Assembly (NCBI GenBank): GCA_040902535.1
Contig: JBBDXD010000026.1
Span: 11,603-62,664, forward strand
Source: Dehalococcoidia bacterium
Lineage (GTDB): Bacteria > Chloroflexota > Dehalococcoidia > DSTF01 > JACRBR01
Direction: 5' to 3'
Length of the DNA stretch: 51,062 nt
A program made the position numbers and the translations under genes. The notes under the pieces were generated by a model. The model was not told where the DNA came from and made no database searches. It saw only the letters and a list, made by a program, of their open reading frames with translations. This document shows, one piece after another, positions 15,355 through 24,036 of this stretch; position 1 is the stretch's first letter; every line of letters starts with the position of its first letter.

Positions 15355-15563
15355 CTGGTCGTGTCGATACGTTGCGCATTTCACGTTCAGTAACGAACGT
15401 CGTGGGGGCGGATGATCTGGATCGCTACCGAACAGGTGAGAGCGAGGTGACGAGCTGCTCGACGACGCCCAGCAGCTTGTCATCGGTGCAATTTCGAACG
15501 ATCCCGTGTACTGCTGATCATCTGTCCCTTCGGTAAGTCATCGACTCTATCGCGTGCCTCGCG

Positions 15564-15773
15564 TCAGTTCGCGCGCCACAGCAGCAAGAGCGACGGCAGC
15601 ACGAGCGCCACGATCACGAGCAACGATACGCCGAGCAGCACCGGTAGCGGCACGGGCCAGTCGCGGCGTTTGGGATCCCACATGTAGCCGTGTTGCTCCG
15701 AGAGATCGTAGTCCGGATCGCCGGGTCCGAACTCCTCTTCTTCCTCGTCCTTGTCGTCCCACTCGTTCGTCAT
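15564..15773 (-). CDS. small acidic single-pass membrane protein
   Basis: The 69-residue protein begins MTNEWDDKDEEEEEFGPGDP and ends in a single membrane helix (LPVLLGVSLLVIVALVLPSLLLLW). Its ATG overlaps the true stop of the upstream dienelactone hydrolase in the ATGA arrangement, showing that the two were a coupled operon. Because that hydrolase is frameshifted, the present sequence instead gives an unbroken frame fusing the hydrolase N-terminus to this membrane protein. I do not recognise a family. Confidence 0.7.
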   Translation of the reverse strand: MTNEWDDKDEEEEEFGPGDPDYDLSEQHGYMWDPKRRDWPVPLPVLLGVSLLVIVALVLPSLLLLWRAN

Positions 15774-16460
15774 TGCAGCGTCCGGCGGAAGAGATCGAGC
15801 GCGTGCTCCCAGGCATCTGCGGCCGCGGCGGGCCGGTAGCTCGGCTTCGTGTCGTTGAAGAACGAGTGCGGCGCGCCCTCGTAGACCTTGACGACGGCGT
15901 TCTTCCCCTGTGAGCGCAGCGTCGATTCGAGCTCCTGTACTTTTTTCGAGCGGGATGCCTGCGTCGTCGGCGCCGAACGCGCAGAACAGCTCCGCCTCGA
16001 TCTTCGCGAGCTGGTCAGGCGGCGGCATGAAGCCGGCGTAGAACGGCGCGCCCGCAGCGATTTTCGGGTGCTCGGCGGCGAGCATCAGCGTCATGCTGCC
16101 GCCCATGCAGAAGCCGATGCAGCCGGCTTTCTTCGGCGCCACGGCGTCGAGCGCGAGCACATAGTCGACGGCGCCCCTCAGGTCCGCGCTCGCCCGCTCG
16201 CGGTTCATGTTCATCGCGAGCTTGCGCGCCTCGTCCGGCTCGCTCGCGGTCTTGCCGTGGTAGAGGTCCGGCGCAAGCGCCACGAAGCCCTCGCGTGCGA
16301 AGCGGTCGGCGACGTCGCGGATATGCGCATCGAGCCCCCACCATTCCTGGATGACGATCACGCCGGGGTGCGGCGCCGCGTCGTCGGGCTGCGCCAGGTA
16401 GCCCATGCAGCGATCGCCGTTGGCGCCGTACTCGATGTCGCTGGTCTTGATGTCCGGCAT
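15770..16460 (-). pseudogene. dienelactone hydrolase family protein with a frameshift at an A6 run
   Basis: Dienelactone hydrolases cleave lactone or ester bonds with a Cys-Asp-His triad. The first about 170 codons are normal: VIVIQEWWGLD, the nucleophile motif GFCMGG, and FGADDAGIP with the Asp. At 15941-15946 a run of six A (minus strand) shifts the frame. In the alternative frame the family ending continues (VQELESTLRSQG, VYEGAPHSFFND with the catalytic His, DAWEHALDLF) to a TGA at 15770-15772. With five A the gene would be intact. It may be a real mutation, an assembly error or a slippage site. The start ATG at 16460 follows an MBL gene by 9 bp. Confidence 0.85.
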
Positions 16461-16469
16461 TGTCGCCTC

Positions 16470-17336
16470 CTACGCCATCGCGTCGAGTTCGCCGCGAAAC
16501 TCCTGGTAGCAGCGCGCGACGTTGGGCGCGATGCGCTCCGCGTCGACCCACTCGGCGTACTCGCCGAGGTCGATCGATCGTATCGCCTCCTGCTCGGACG
16601 CGCCCGCATCGAATGCACGCCGTCCGCGGTCGTGGACGAGCTGCAGATACGAGAGCATCGCGCGCCAGTCGTCTTTGGCGCCGACGGGGCCGTGGCCGGC
16701 GACGATAACGTCCGCGTCGACCTCATCGAGGATGCGTTCGACGATCTTGATCCAGTTGCCGATGTGGCCCTCGTGCGCGAGCGGCGTTACGTAGAAGAAC
16801 GCGAGGTCGCCGGCGAAGAGCACGCGCTCGCCGGGCAGGTAGACGATGACGTCGCCGCGGGTGTGGCCGGTGCCGTAGTGCAGCAGGTGCAGGCGTCGTT
16901 CGTCGATGCTCAGCTCTGTCGCCGCGCCGTCGAACGTCTCGTCGGGAAGGCGCGCCTCGATGCCGTCGAGCCGACCGGCGAAGTGCGGCGCCAGGCGCTC
17001 GATGATGGGCAGCGCGCCCAATCCGACGCGCTGCATCTCGGCCTTCGCCTTCGCGTGCGCGACGATCCGGGTGTCGCGCGGAAACATCGCATTGCCGAGC
17101 GTGTGGTCGACGTGATGGTGCGTGTTGATCAGCCGATCGATGTGCTTGCCGCTGACGCGTGACGCCTCATCGAGCAGCGCGCGCGTCATCGCCGGCGCGA
17201 AGAGCGCGTCGACGGCGGTGACGGCGTCGCGGCCAGCGATCAGGCCGGCGTTGGCGATGCACAGGCCGCCGTTCGCCTGCACGTAGGAGAAGACGCCTGG
17301 CGCGAGTTCAGTGGTCGCGGTAGGCCATGCGCGCAT
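16470..17336 (-). CDS. metallo-beta-lactamase fold hydrolase (SoxH/quinoprotein-type)
   Basis: This 288-residue protein has the MBL zinc motif NTHHHVDH at residues 71-78, then HYGTGHTRGDVIVYLP for the third His, LFAGDLAFF for the bridging Asp and IVAGHGPVG for the last His. The long C-terminal helix region resembles relatives that act on thioesters or on quinoprotein-linked substrates. ATG 17336 lies 7 nt after a TACCCT hexamer, a leaderless-type start. It precedes the dienelactone hydrolase by 9 bp, so both were probably cotranscribed. The physiological substrate is unknown. Confidence 0.88.
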   Translation of the reverse strand: MRAWPTATTELAPGVFSYVQANGGLCIANAGLIAGRDAVTAVDALFAPAMTRALLDEASRVSGKHIDRLINTHHHVDHTLGNAMFPRDTRIVAHAKAKAEMQRVGLGALPIIERLAPHFAGRLDGIEARLPDETFDGAATELSIDERRLHLLHYGTGHTRGDVIVYLPGERVLFAGDLAFFYVTPLAHEGHIGNWIKIVERILDEVDADVIVAGHGPVGAKDDWRAMLSYLQLVHDRGRRAFDAGASEQEAIRSIDLGEYAEWVDAERIAPNVARCYQEFRGELDAMA

Positions 17337-17345
17337 GGGATGAAG

Positions 17346-17660
17346 GGTAACGGGTGGAGGCTGGTGGCTGGACCGAGGAACCACAGATGACACAGATGAC
17401 ACAGATTGGGACGGTGTGCGTATTTTTCGTCGCTGCGCGACGGGACAGGCGAGGGCGCCTGTCCTCCACGCTTCGCGTACGGCGGCACTGTGCGTGGTGC
17501 GTGCGACGCTTGGCGCTGAGCGCTGCTGTCCGGGCGCACGGTCTGTGCGCCCCGACGAGTCGCATGAGCGATCTTCACGCGTTTGGATCAGGGCGACAGA
17601 CCTCCCGTCACCCTGAGCAAGCGGAGCGCGGCGAAGGATCTCCTCGCGGCGACGAACTGC
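17346..17660. repeat. intergenic repeat cluster with hairpin element
   Basis: There is CACAGATGACACAGATGACA at 17385, then a hairpin GGACAGGCG-N4-CGCCTGTCC at 17443-17464 followed by CTCCACGCTTCGCG. At 17605 comes CACCCTGAGCAAGCG with GAAGGATCTCCTCG, a reverse-orientation copy of the TTCGCTTGCTC repeat. The hairpin with its GACG prefix recurs at 47517-47547. No coding region is supported between 17337 and 17744. Confidence 0.75.
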
Positions 17661-17744
17661 GCACGTGGCGCCAAGCGTCGCAAGCGCACAACAGAACAAC
17701 GTGCGGGCGTTCGCGCTTGGCGTGCCAGGACTAGGATTCCACGA

Positions 17745-19361
17745 TTAACGCGCCAGCACAGCCTGGACGGTTTCGCGGACGTCGCGGAGGCGGAAGGGCT
17801 TCGACAGCACGGGGTTCTGCACGCCCTGTAGGAACGCGCGCGTCTCGGCGGCGACGGTGTCGCCGGTCACGAAGATCATGCGCGTCGCCAGCGGGTGGCT
17901 TTCGTCGTGCAGGCGCTGGTACAGCTCCGCGCCGCCCATCACGGGCATCTTGATGTCGCTGATGATCAGGTCGAACGCCTCCCGCCGCACGAGCTCGAGC
18001 GCTTCGCGGCCGTTGCTCGCGAGCACGACGCGGTGGTTGTCCATCTCGAGCACGTTCGTCAGTAGTTCCTTGATGCTCTCTTCGTCGTCGACGACGAGCA
18101 CGCGCCGTCCGGTGTCGCCCGGTGCTGATACCCGGACAGCAGGTGCTTCCGGCGCCGGCGCCGGAGCGCTGCCGCCGCTGAGCATCGGCAGTTCGATGAA
18201 GAACGTCGTGCCGCGGCCGATCTCGCTCTCCGCCCAGATGCGTCCGCCGTGGTCTTCGATGATGCCGTAGCTGATCGTGAGGCCGAGGCCGGTGCCTTCG
18301 CCGGCGTCCTTCGTCGTGAAGAACGGATCGAAGATCCGCCGCAGCGTCTCGGCGTTCATGCCGGGGCCGGTGTCGGCGAACGACGCGACGATGACGCCGC
18401 GCTCCGCTTTGGTGCCGATGCGCAGGTGTCCTTCGCCGCCGTCGCCGCGCATCGCCTGCTCGGCGTTGATGATGATGTTGAGCAGCACCTGCTGCACCTG
18501 GTTGGTATCCAGCATCGTCTCGGGCAGCGCCGCATCCATCGCGCTATCGATCTCGATGTTTCGGACGCGGAGGTCGTAGTTGCGCAGTTCGAGCACGCGT
18601 TCGATGAGCGTATTGAGGTTCGCCAGCTCCTTCTGCGCCTTGCGGCGGCGCGCGAATGTCAGGAGGTTCGAGACGATCTTCGAAGCGCGCTCGGCTTCGG
18701 AGTAAATGGTCTCGACATGGCGTCGCTCGACGTCGCCCAGGTCGCGCAGCAGCAGGAGTTGCGCGAACCCCATGATGCCGGTGAGGGGGTTGTTGAGTTC
18801 GTGCGCGACGCCGGACACGAGTTGCCCGACGCTCGACATCTTCTCCGACTGCAGCAGGCGCTCCTGCACTAACCGTGTCTGGGAGCGCTGGGCGTCGAGC
18901 CGCTCGATCGCCTTCGAGACGTCGCTTGCCATCGCGAAGTAGAGCCGGCGTTGCTCCTTGTCGAGCGGGCGCGGCGTGCTGACGCGCAGCATCCCCGCGA
19001 CGGCGCCGGCGACGACGAGCGGCGCATCTTCATAGGCCTCAGGTTCGGTCAGCGGCCGTTCGTCGCCGCTGAGCGGGATCACCGTCGCGTCGTCCATCGG
19101 CCACGATGCGTGGTCGCTGCCCGCCAGTTCGACGAACGCCGCCAGCGCCTGGACGTGTACGCCCTCGACGGCAGCGGGCGCCAGGACGCCGGTCGCGTAG
19201 ATCGGCACGACGTGGCGGCCGTCCTCGCACAGCACGGCGACGGCGACGTCGAAGTCGAGCGACGGGCGCATGCCCTGTAATACAAGCTGAAGCAGGTCGA
19301 CCGCGCCAAAGGTGCGTTCGGTGTCGGTGACGGAGTGCCCCGGGCTCTGAGGAAAGAGCAT
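17745..19361 (-). CDS. hybrid sensor histidine kinase/response regulator
   Basis: The 538-residue soluble protein has, in order, a GAF-like sensor region (about 15-150), a coiled-coil linker, a HisKA domain with H187 in VAHELNNPLTG, a HATPase_c domain (NIIINAEQAM, FADTGPGMN, GTGLGLTISYGI), a Pro/Ala linker and a receiver domain with VLVVDDEES and the phospho-acceptor Asp in DLIISDIKMPVMGG. There is no membrane segment, so it senses a cytosolic signal. TATAAT at 19377-19372 lies 10 nt before the ATG, giving a very short leader. It is divergent from the sigma-factor gene across 273 bp that show no other gene. Confidence 0.93.
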   Translation of the reverse strand: MLFPQSPGHSVTDTERTFGAVDLLQLVLQGMRPSLDFDVAVAVLCEDGRHVVPIYATGVLAPAAVEGVHVQALAAFVELAGSDHASWPMDDATVIPLSGDERPLTEPEAYEDAPLVVAGAVAGMLRVSTPRPLDKEQRRLYFAMASDVSKAIERLDAQRSQTRLVQERLLQSEKMSSVGQLVSGVAHELNNPLTGIMGFAQLLLLRDLGDVERRHVETIYSEAERASKIVSNLLTFARRRKAQKELANLNTLIERVLELRNYDLRVRNIEIDSAMDAALPETMLDTNQVQQVLLNIIINAEQAMRGDGGEGHLRIGTKAERGVIVASFADTGPGMNAETLRRIFDPFFTTKDAGEGTGLGLTISYGIIEDHGGRIWAESEIGRGTTFFIELPMLSGGSAPAPAPEAPAVRVSAPGDTGRRVLVVDDEESIKELLTNVLEMDNHRVVLASNGREALELVRREAFDLIISDIKMPVMGGAELYQRLHDESHPLATRMIFVTGDTVAAETRAFLQGVQNPVLSKPFRLRDVRETVQAVLAR

Positions 19362-19634
19362 AGACGCGGCGATTATACCCGAGGCCGGTGGCGCCCGTAT
19401 CAGCGTTTCCCCGACCCGCGCCGAAGCGGGCTTCGCTGCCGGCGCGCGGCGCTGCGCGCTGCGAGGGGTGGCGGCACGAGTGGGGCATCAGGGTTTTCCT
19501 TGGCCCGGAATGCGGGCAGAAGCGGCGAGCAATCAGGACGCCCCGCATGTGACGCGGTGCCTGCCGCCTCAATACTGCAACCACCTTGAACCAGGCGCCG
19601 GCGAGGCCGGGCAACTTGTTACGTGGAGGACGAC

Positions 19635-20471
19635 TTGCCCAACGCACCCATCTCTCGCCGAGCACCCAAACGCGCCAGTGCAAGCAACGAGCAAACAACG
19701 CCTCCCGCAGCCGTCCCGGTCGAAGAAGAAGAAGACAAGTTCTCCGACGCGAGCCTCACTAAAGTGATCAAGGACTACATGCCGCTTGTCCGGCACGCGG
19801 TGAACCGGATCGCCGTCGGCAGCGCCAATGGCGGCATCCTCCAGTACGAAGACATGGTCTCCTGCGGCGTGCAGGGCCTCATCGAGGCCTATTACGCCTT
19901 CGACCCCAACAAGGGCGCGAAGTTCTCCACCTACGCCCTGCCGCGCATCCGCGGCTCGATCCTGGATTCGATACGCGCGACGCACCCGCTGCCTCGCTCG
20001 CTGCAGAAGTTCGGCTCGGACCTCGAGAAGGCGACGTCGGCGCTGCACGTGAAGCTCGGCCGCGCGCCGACCCGCGACGAACTCGCCGAACTGATGGGCA
20101 TCGCGCCGCGCGACTTCATGGCGTCGCTGCGGACCAGCAACGTGCGCGTCGTGTCGCTGCAGGGACTGACCGAAAGCGCCGGCAGCAGCGGCAGCGACGA
20201 GAAACTCTGGGAAATGGCCGACGACGACCCGAACATCGACCCCGACTCGGTCGCGGAGGAGACGATGGTGCGTGCGAAGCTCGCGGAGGCCGTCGAACTG
20301 CTGCCGGACCGCGAGCGGACGATCGTGCGGCTGTACTACATGAAGTCACAGTCGCTGAAGAGCATCGGCGAAGCGCTGGGCATTTCCGAGTCGCGCGCAT
20401 CGCAACTGCGCCACCGCGCGATACGACGTCTGCGCATGGTGCTGTCGCAAGAACTGCAGGACGCCGCCTGA
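19635..20471 (+). CDS. FliA/WhiG-type alternative sigma factor
   Basis: The 278-residue sigma-70 family protein keeps regions 2, 3 and 4: YMPLVRHAVNRIA, region 2.2-2.4 (YEDMVSCGVQGLIEAYYAF, KFSTYALPRIRGSILDSIR), region 3 (LGRAPTRDELAELMGI) and the region 4 helix-turn-helix SLKSIGEALGISESRASQLR. The IRGSILDSIR and SRASQLRHRA signatures fit FliA/WhiG, which direct flagellar or sporulation-type genes. TTG 19635 is preferred because GGAGG sits 5 nt upstream; an in-frame GTG at 19623 would make the site coding. It overlaps the next gene by one base, and csrA lies just beyond. Flagellar control is plausible but not shown. Confidence 0.9.
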   Translation: MPNAPISRRAPKRASASNEQTTPPAAVPVEEEEDKFSDASLTKVIKDYMPLVRHAVNRIAVGSANGGILQYEDMVSCGVQGLIEAYYAFDPNKGAKFSTYALPRIRGSILDSIRATHPLPRSLQKFGSDLEKATSALHVKLGRAPTRDELAELMGIAPRDFMASLRTSNVRVVSLQGLTESAGSSGSDEKLWEMADDDPNIDPDSVAEETMVRAKLAEAVELLPDRERTIVRLYYMKSQSLKSIGEALGISESRASQLRHRAIRRLRMVLSQELQDAA

Positions 20472-21526
20472 TGGACGCCCCTCGCACGACGATCGCCATC
20501 GCCGGCGCCGGCGCCGATGCCGAACAGGCCGCGCGCGCACTTCGCGGCGTCGCCGGCGTCGAGGTCACGCGCATCGCCGGCGGATCCGAAGAAGGACTGC
20601 TCGAAACGCTGGCCAGCGATGACATCGAGGCGATCGCCTTCGTCGCGCCCTGCGCCGACCTTGCGGGCGCGGTCCGGCGGACGCTGATGGCGAACCGGCA
20701 CGCGCTGATCCTCGGTCCGGCGGCGCTCAGCGCCAAGCAGCTGATCTCGCTCGACGAACTGGCGCGTCGCCGTTCGCGCGTCGTGTACTTCGATACGGGC
20801 TACGCCGATGATGAGCGACTCGCGTTCATCCGCAAGATGACGGCATCCATAGAAGCGTTGTGGCGCCCGCGCTACGTGCGCGCGGTGCGCGTCAGCCCCG
20901 AGCGCCGCAGCGTCGACGACCTGGCGATCGCCGAGATCGCGTGCGTGCTTTCGATCATGGGCGCCGCTCCTTCGCACATCAGCGCGGTCGCGCCGCGGAT
21001 CGACGATGAGTCCGGCCACGCCGACGCCGTGATGCTCGCGATGACGTTCGATGGCGGCCCCGTTGCCACCGTCGACGTCAGCCTCATCGAGCCGATGCCG
21101 CGGCAAGAGATGATCGTCGTCTGCGACGGCCGCACGATCCTGATGGACGGATACGACAAGCGCGCGCCGCTCCAGATCCTGGCGGCCGGCAGGCACGGCG
21201 GCCCGCAGACGGGTCGTGCCTGGAGCGAGACGGTCAGCGAATATCCCGCATCGACGGTGCTCGATCGCGATGCCGCCGTCGCTTCGACGTTCGTCACCGC
21301 GGTGCGGTCGCGCGACGTCTCGGCGATCAATGTGCGCGAGGTGGCAGTCGCCGCATCGGCGTGGGAGGCGGCGCGTGAGTCGATCGCTCGTGGCGGCGAG
21401 CTGCGTGAGCTGTCCGAGGACGCGGGCGCGGGCCGGCCGGCGTTGCAGGTGATCCACGGCGGCGGCAAGACGCAGCCGCTCGCGATGCCGCCGGACCTCA
21501 CGCTCGTCCGACGCCGCAACGGCTAA
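20471..21526 (+). CDS. Gfo/Idh/MocA-like protein, divergent
   Basis: The 351-residue product begins with a Rossmann-like strand (TIAIAGAGADAEQAARAL), then LASDDIEAIAFVAPCA and HALILGPAALSAKQL, a pattern like the NAD(P)-binding half of the oxidoreductase family. A C-terminal beta-rich region follows (VMLAMTFDGGPVATVDVSLI). The glycine motif is weak and the typical EKP signature is replaced by LGPAA, so it may have lost dehydrogenase activity. The start overlaps the sigma-factor stop by one base, so they form an operon. A link to sigma-factor control is possible. Confidence 0.65.
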   Translation: MDAPRTTIAIAGAGADAEQAARALRGVAGVEVTRIAGGSEEGLLETLASDDIEAIAFVAPCADLAGAVRRTLMANRHALILGPAALSAKQLISLDELARRRSRVVYFDTGYADDERLAFIRKMTASIEALWRPRYVRAVRVSPERRSVDDLAIAEIACVLSIMGAAPSHISAVAPRIDDESGHADAVMLAMTFDGGPVATVDVSLIEPMPRQEMIVVCDGRTILMDGYDKRAPLQILAAGRHGGPQTGRAWSETVSEYPASTVLDRDAAVASTFVTAVRSRDVSAINVREVAVAASAWEAARESIARGGELRELSEDAGAGRPALQVIHGGGKTQPLAMPPDLTLVRRRNG

Positions 21527-21597
21527 TCGCACCGGCGCTTCGGCAGGCAGGCGCGGCGGATTACGGACAGTCGCCTCTTTCGTAGGAAAACGAAGAA

Positions 21598-21616
21598 CCG
21601 CCCGAAAATCGGGCGG
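21598..21616 (-). terminator. intrinsic terminator between convergent genes
   Basis: CCGCCCGA-AAA-TCGGGCGG is a perfect 8-bp stem with a 3-nt loop, 22 bp past the csrA stop. On the minus strand it is followed by TTCTTCGTTTTCC, on the plus strand by CTCGCCGTG. It would end csrA and possibly the opposing operon. Confidence 0.75.
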
Positions 21617-21638
21617 CTCGCCGTGTCGTGGCGGCTGC

Positions 21639-21860
21639 TCAGGCAGAGGCGGCTTTCGCGCCTTCGTCGCTGCCCGTGCTGTGGTCCTTCTTGTCGAACG
21701 AGCCCTCGGGCCCGTGCCACAACTCCTGGCGCAGCACGGTCACCTCGACGGGCGCGCTGATGCCGATCTTCACGCGGTCGCGCTCGACGCCCAGCACCCG
21801 GACGAGGATATTCCCCGAGATCACGATTCCCTGGTCGACCTTCCTGGTGAGAATAAGCAT
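21639..21860 (-). CDS. csrA: carbon storage regulator CsrA
   Basis: CsrA is a small RNA-binding homodimer that blocks or stabilises target mRNAs at GGA motifs. The N-terminus MLILTRKVDQGIVISGNILV and VKIGISAPVEVTVLRQEL are typical; the RNA-binding Arg after LT is at residue 6. At 73 residues it has a longer, acidic and Ser/Gly-rich tail than usual. AAGGAGA lies 10 nt before the ATG at 21860. It converges with the sigma-factor operon. In bacteria with flagella, csrA often sits with fliW, which I do not see here. The stretch 21861-22112 upstream shows no recognisable gene. Confidence 0.95.
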   Translation of the reverse strand: MLILTRKVDQGIVISGNILVRVLGVERDRVKIGISAPVEVTVLRQELWHGPEGSFDKKDHSTGSDEGAKAASA

Positions 21861-22112
21861 CGCCGAGCGTCTCCTTCGCCATCGCGAGTGCGGTCAATAG
21901 CGCTGCGGCCCCGTTTGATATACGGCGCCTCGCTTCTCATGTATCGGCAGGGCGGGGCGAGCCGCGCATTGCGAGGCCGTTGCAGTCACCAAGAAGGGGG
22001 GCGGGCACCTAAACAGGCACCGGGCGTCGGAAGCCGGGCACGTCCCAGGCAGCCGTGCCACGGCAAGCTCTCGCTGCGCCCGAAGAGAGTTCGCTTGCGG
22101 ATGGGTGTCGGA

Positions 22113-23090
22113 TCAGCTCCGGATGCGGAGCACGATCTTGCCGGTCGCGCGCCGGCCTTCGATGGCGCGCAAGGCGTCGGCACCCCGCTCGAGCGGAAAC
22201 ACCTCGCCGACGATCGGCCGGACGTGCCCGCTATCCCATAGCCGCTGCAATCCGAGGCTCACGTCGGCCGGGGTCTTCGGGTGATTGCGCACCCACTCCG
22301 GCCACGCCACCCCGATGACGGACGTGTTATGCAGCAGCAGCCGGTTCACCTTGACCTGCGGGATGGCGCCGCCAGCGAATCCCACGACGAGGAGGCGCCC
22401 GCCGTGGCAGAGCGACCGGAGACTGTCCGTGAAGCGCTCGCCGCCGACCGGGTCGTAGACGACCTCGACGCCGCGGCCGTCCGTGAGCGCCCTGGTGTCT
22501 GTGAGCCAATCGCCGTCGGCGTCGAGCGTGTGCCGCGCGCCGGCATCGGCCGCGATGCGGCGCTTTTCGTCGCCCTGGGCGACGGCGATCACCTCGGCGC
22601 CAAGCCCCGTGGCGATCTGCACCGCCGCCGTCCCGACGCCTCCCGCGGCGCCATGCACCAGCACGCGTTCGCCCGCTTGCACTTCGCCGCGGGTCACCAG
22701 CCCGAAGTAGCCCGTCTGGTAGTTGATGAGCGACGTTGCCTGCTCGAAGGTCATGCCGTCGGGGATGGTGAATGTCGATGCGGGCACTGCCGCCGCCACT
22801 TCCGCCCAGGCGCCGAAGCCGGACGCCGCGACGCGGTCGCCGCTGCTGAAGCCGCTCTCCGGGGGTGCCCTTCGGACGACGCCGGCGATGTCCGACCCCG
22901 GCACGAACGGCGGTTCGGGCCGAAACTGGTACTGGCCGCGCGTCATCAGCAGGTCGGCGAATGCGACGCCCGCGGCGTACACGTCGATCAGCACGGCGTC
23001 CGGGCGGTCGGGCACCGGCACATCGGCCATCTCCAGGGCGCCGGGTCCGTCCAGCCGGGTCAGCCGCAGGGCACGCATCAACTCGGGCAT
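22113..23090 (-). CDS. NADPH:quinone oxidoreductase-type medium-chain dehydrogenase
   Basis: This 325-residue MDR enzyme lacks zinc ligands, as in quinone reductases and enoyl reductases. It has GVAFADLLMTRGQY, FVPGSDIAGVV, the nucleotide-binding motif VHGAAGGVGTAAVQIA and YDPVGGERF. The C-terminal VFPLERGADALRAIEGRRATGKIVL closes the family pattern. GGAGGTG lies 10 nt before ATG 23090; the alternative ATG 23078 is closer to the usual MRAL start. A tRNA gene lies 40 bp upstream on the same strand, so it may be cotranscribed with it. Substrate specificity is not readable. Confidence 0.92.
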   Translation of the reverse strand: MPELMRALRLTRLDGPGALEMADVPVPDRPDAVLIDVYAAGVAFADLLMTRGQYQFRPEPPFVPGSDIAGVVRRAPPESGFSSGDRVAASGFGAWAEVAAAVPASTFTIPDGMTFEQATSLINYQTGYFGLVTRGEVQAGERVLVHGAAGGVGTAAVQIATGLGAEVIAVAQGDEKRRIAADAGARHTLDADGDWLTDTRALTDGRGVEVVYDPVGGERFTDSLRSLCHGGRLLVVGFAGGAIPQVKVNRLLLHNTSVIGVAWPEWVRNHPKTPADVSLGLQRLWDSGHVRPIVGEVFPLERGADALRAIEGRRATGKIVLRIRS

Positions 23091-23133
23091 CGCGGCAGGC
23101 CACCTCCATCGGAAGCGTGATGCGCGGCGGTCG

Positions 23134-23208
23134 TGGTGGGCCCGGCAGGATTCGAACCTGCGCGCCTCCGGTTATGAGCCGGGTGCTCTGCCACTGAGCT
23201 ACGGGCCC
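23134..23208 (-). tRNA. tRNA with CAT anticodon (Met, or Ile2 with lysidine)
   Basis: The minus strand folds into a complete cloverleaf: acceptor GGGCCCG/CGGGCCC, D-loop AGCTCAGTGGCAGAGC, anticodon stem CCGGCT-CAT-AACCGG and T-arm GTTCGAATC, with encoded CCA at 23136-23134. The GGCTCATAACC anticodon region resembles bacterial tRNA-Ile(CAU) as much as elongator Met. The presence of tilS in this window (48936), which modifies the Ile2 anticodon, makes that reading attractive but not decisive. Confidence 0.93.
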
Positions 23209-23326
23209 GTCGCGTCGATTCTATCAGCGAGGGGGCAGTCGGCGGAGCATCGGTGGCGATTGAGCCATCGCCGGACGGTCTCCGACGGAATTTGCAGCCT
23301 GTTTACGGGCGACGGGGGTTTATGCG

Positions 23327-23366
23327 TTGACAGCGACTTCCCACCGAATCAGAATGAACCGCATTC
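23327..23366 (+). promoter_or_regulatory. TetR-gene promoter with GAATG-N5-CATTC operator
   Basis: TTGACA (23327-23332) and CAGAAT (23350-23355) are 17 nt apart. A palindrome GAATG-AACCG-CATTC (23352-23366) overlaps the -10. FadR-type TetR regulators bind related TGAATGA...TCATTCA sites, so the product of the next gene may repress itself here. Confidence 0.6.
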
Positions 23367-23381
23367 AGTGGAGATCGTCTT

Positions 23382-23996
23382 TTGACCGCATCCGTCGTTG
23401 ACCGCGCCCAACGCGCAGAATTGGCCAAGGCCGCTCGCCGCGAGGAGATCCTCGGGGCGGCGCGACGCGTCTTCGCCGAGCGCGGATTTCGCGGCACGAC
23501 GATCGCCGACATCGCCGAAGAGGCGAAGATCGCGCTCGGCACGATCTACCTGTACTTCTCGTCGAAGGAAGACGTCTTTGCGGCGCTGAACCAGCGCTTC
23601 AACGAAGTGATCATGCAAGCGACGCGCGATATCCCGGTGGGCCGCACGGTCGCCGAGACGACGCGCCGCTACGTCGAGAGCGTGTTTCAGGCGTGCGCCG
23701 AGAACCGCGATCTCATCCGGCTTGTAGTACTGAATACGGATCCGGAGAGCGACGTCGCCAAGCGCATGCGGAAGGCGGACACGGACCGGAACCGGCCGCT
23801 GACCACCGCACTTCGCAGGGGCATGCAGGCGGGCACCGTGCGTGAAGGAGTGCCGGGCATCATGGCGAACCTCGTGCGGGGTGCGGTGAGCATGGCCGTG
23901 TACCAGGCCTTTGTAGTTTCGGACGGGACGGACGCGCAACAGTATCGCGACGCATGCGGAGACATGCTGAGCGCATACCTGACGCCGTCCGCGTAA
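23382..23996 (+). CDS. TetR family transcriptional regulator
   Basis: The 204-residue protein has the standard TetR DNA-binding N-terminus: AARREEILGAARRVFAERGF, then TTIADIAEEAKIALGTIYLYFSSKEDVF with the recognition helix. The C-terminal ligand domain is helical with no family-specific signature I can name. TTG 23382 is the start, preceded by a GTGGAG site. A promoter with a palindromic operator lies just upstream. It is followed after 40 bp by the His-rich membrane protein at 24037, which it probably controls. The operator similarity hints at an acyl-CoA or fatty-acid ligand, but this is weak. Confidence 0.9.
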   Translation: MTASVVDRAQRAELAKAARREEILGAARRVFAERGFRGTTIADIAEEAKIALGTIYLYFSSKEDVFAALNQRFNEVIMQATRDIPVGRTVAETTRRYVESVFQACAENRDLIRLVVLNTDPESDVAKRMRKADTDRNRPLTTALRRGMQAGTVREGVPGIMANLVRGAVSMAVYQAFVVSDGTDAQQYRDACGDMLSAYLTPSA

Positions 23997-24036
23997 GAGC
24001 AGGGCGCGGGATGCAGGGAAGAACAAGGAGCAGCGC

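Noticed and set aside
21900-22110. Riboswitch or small structured RNA in the gap between csrA and the quinone oxidoreductase
   Set aside because: I looked for c-di-GMP, c-di-AMP and SRP signatures and found none.
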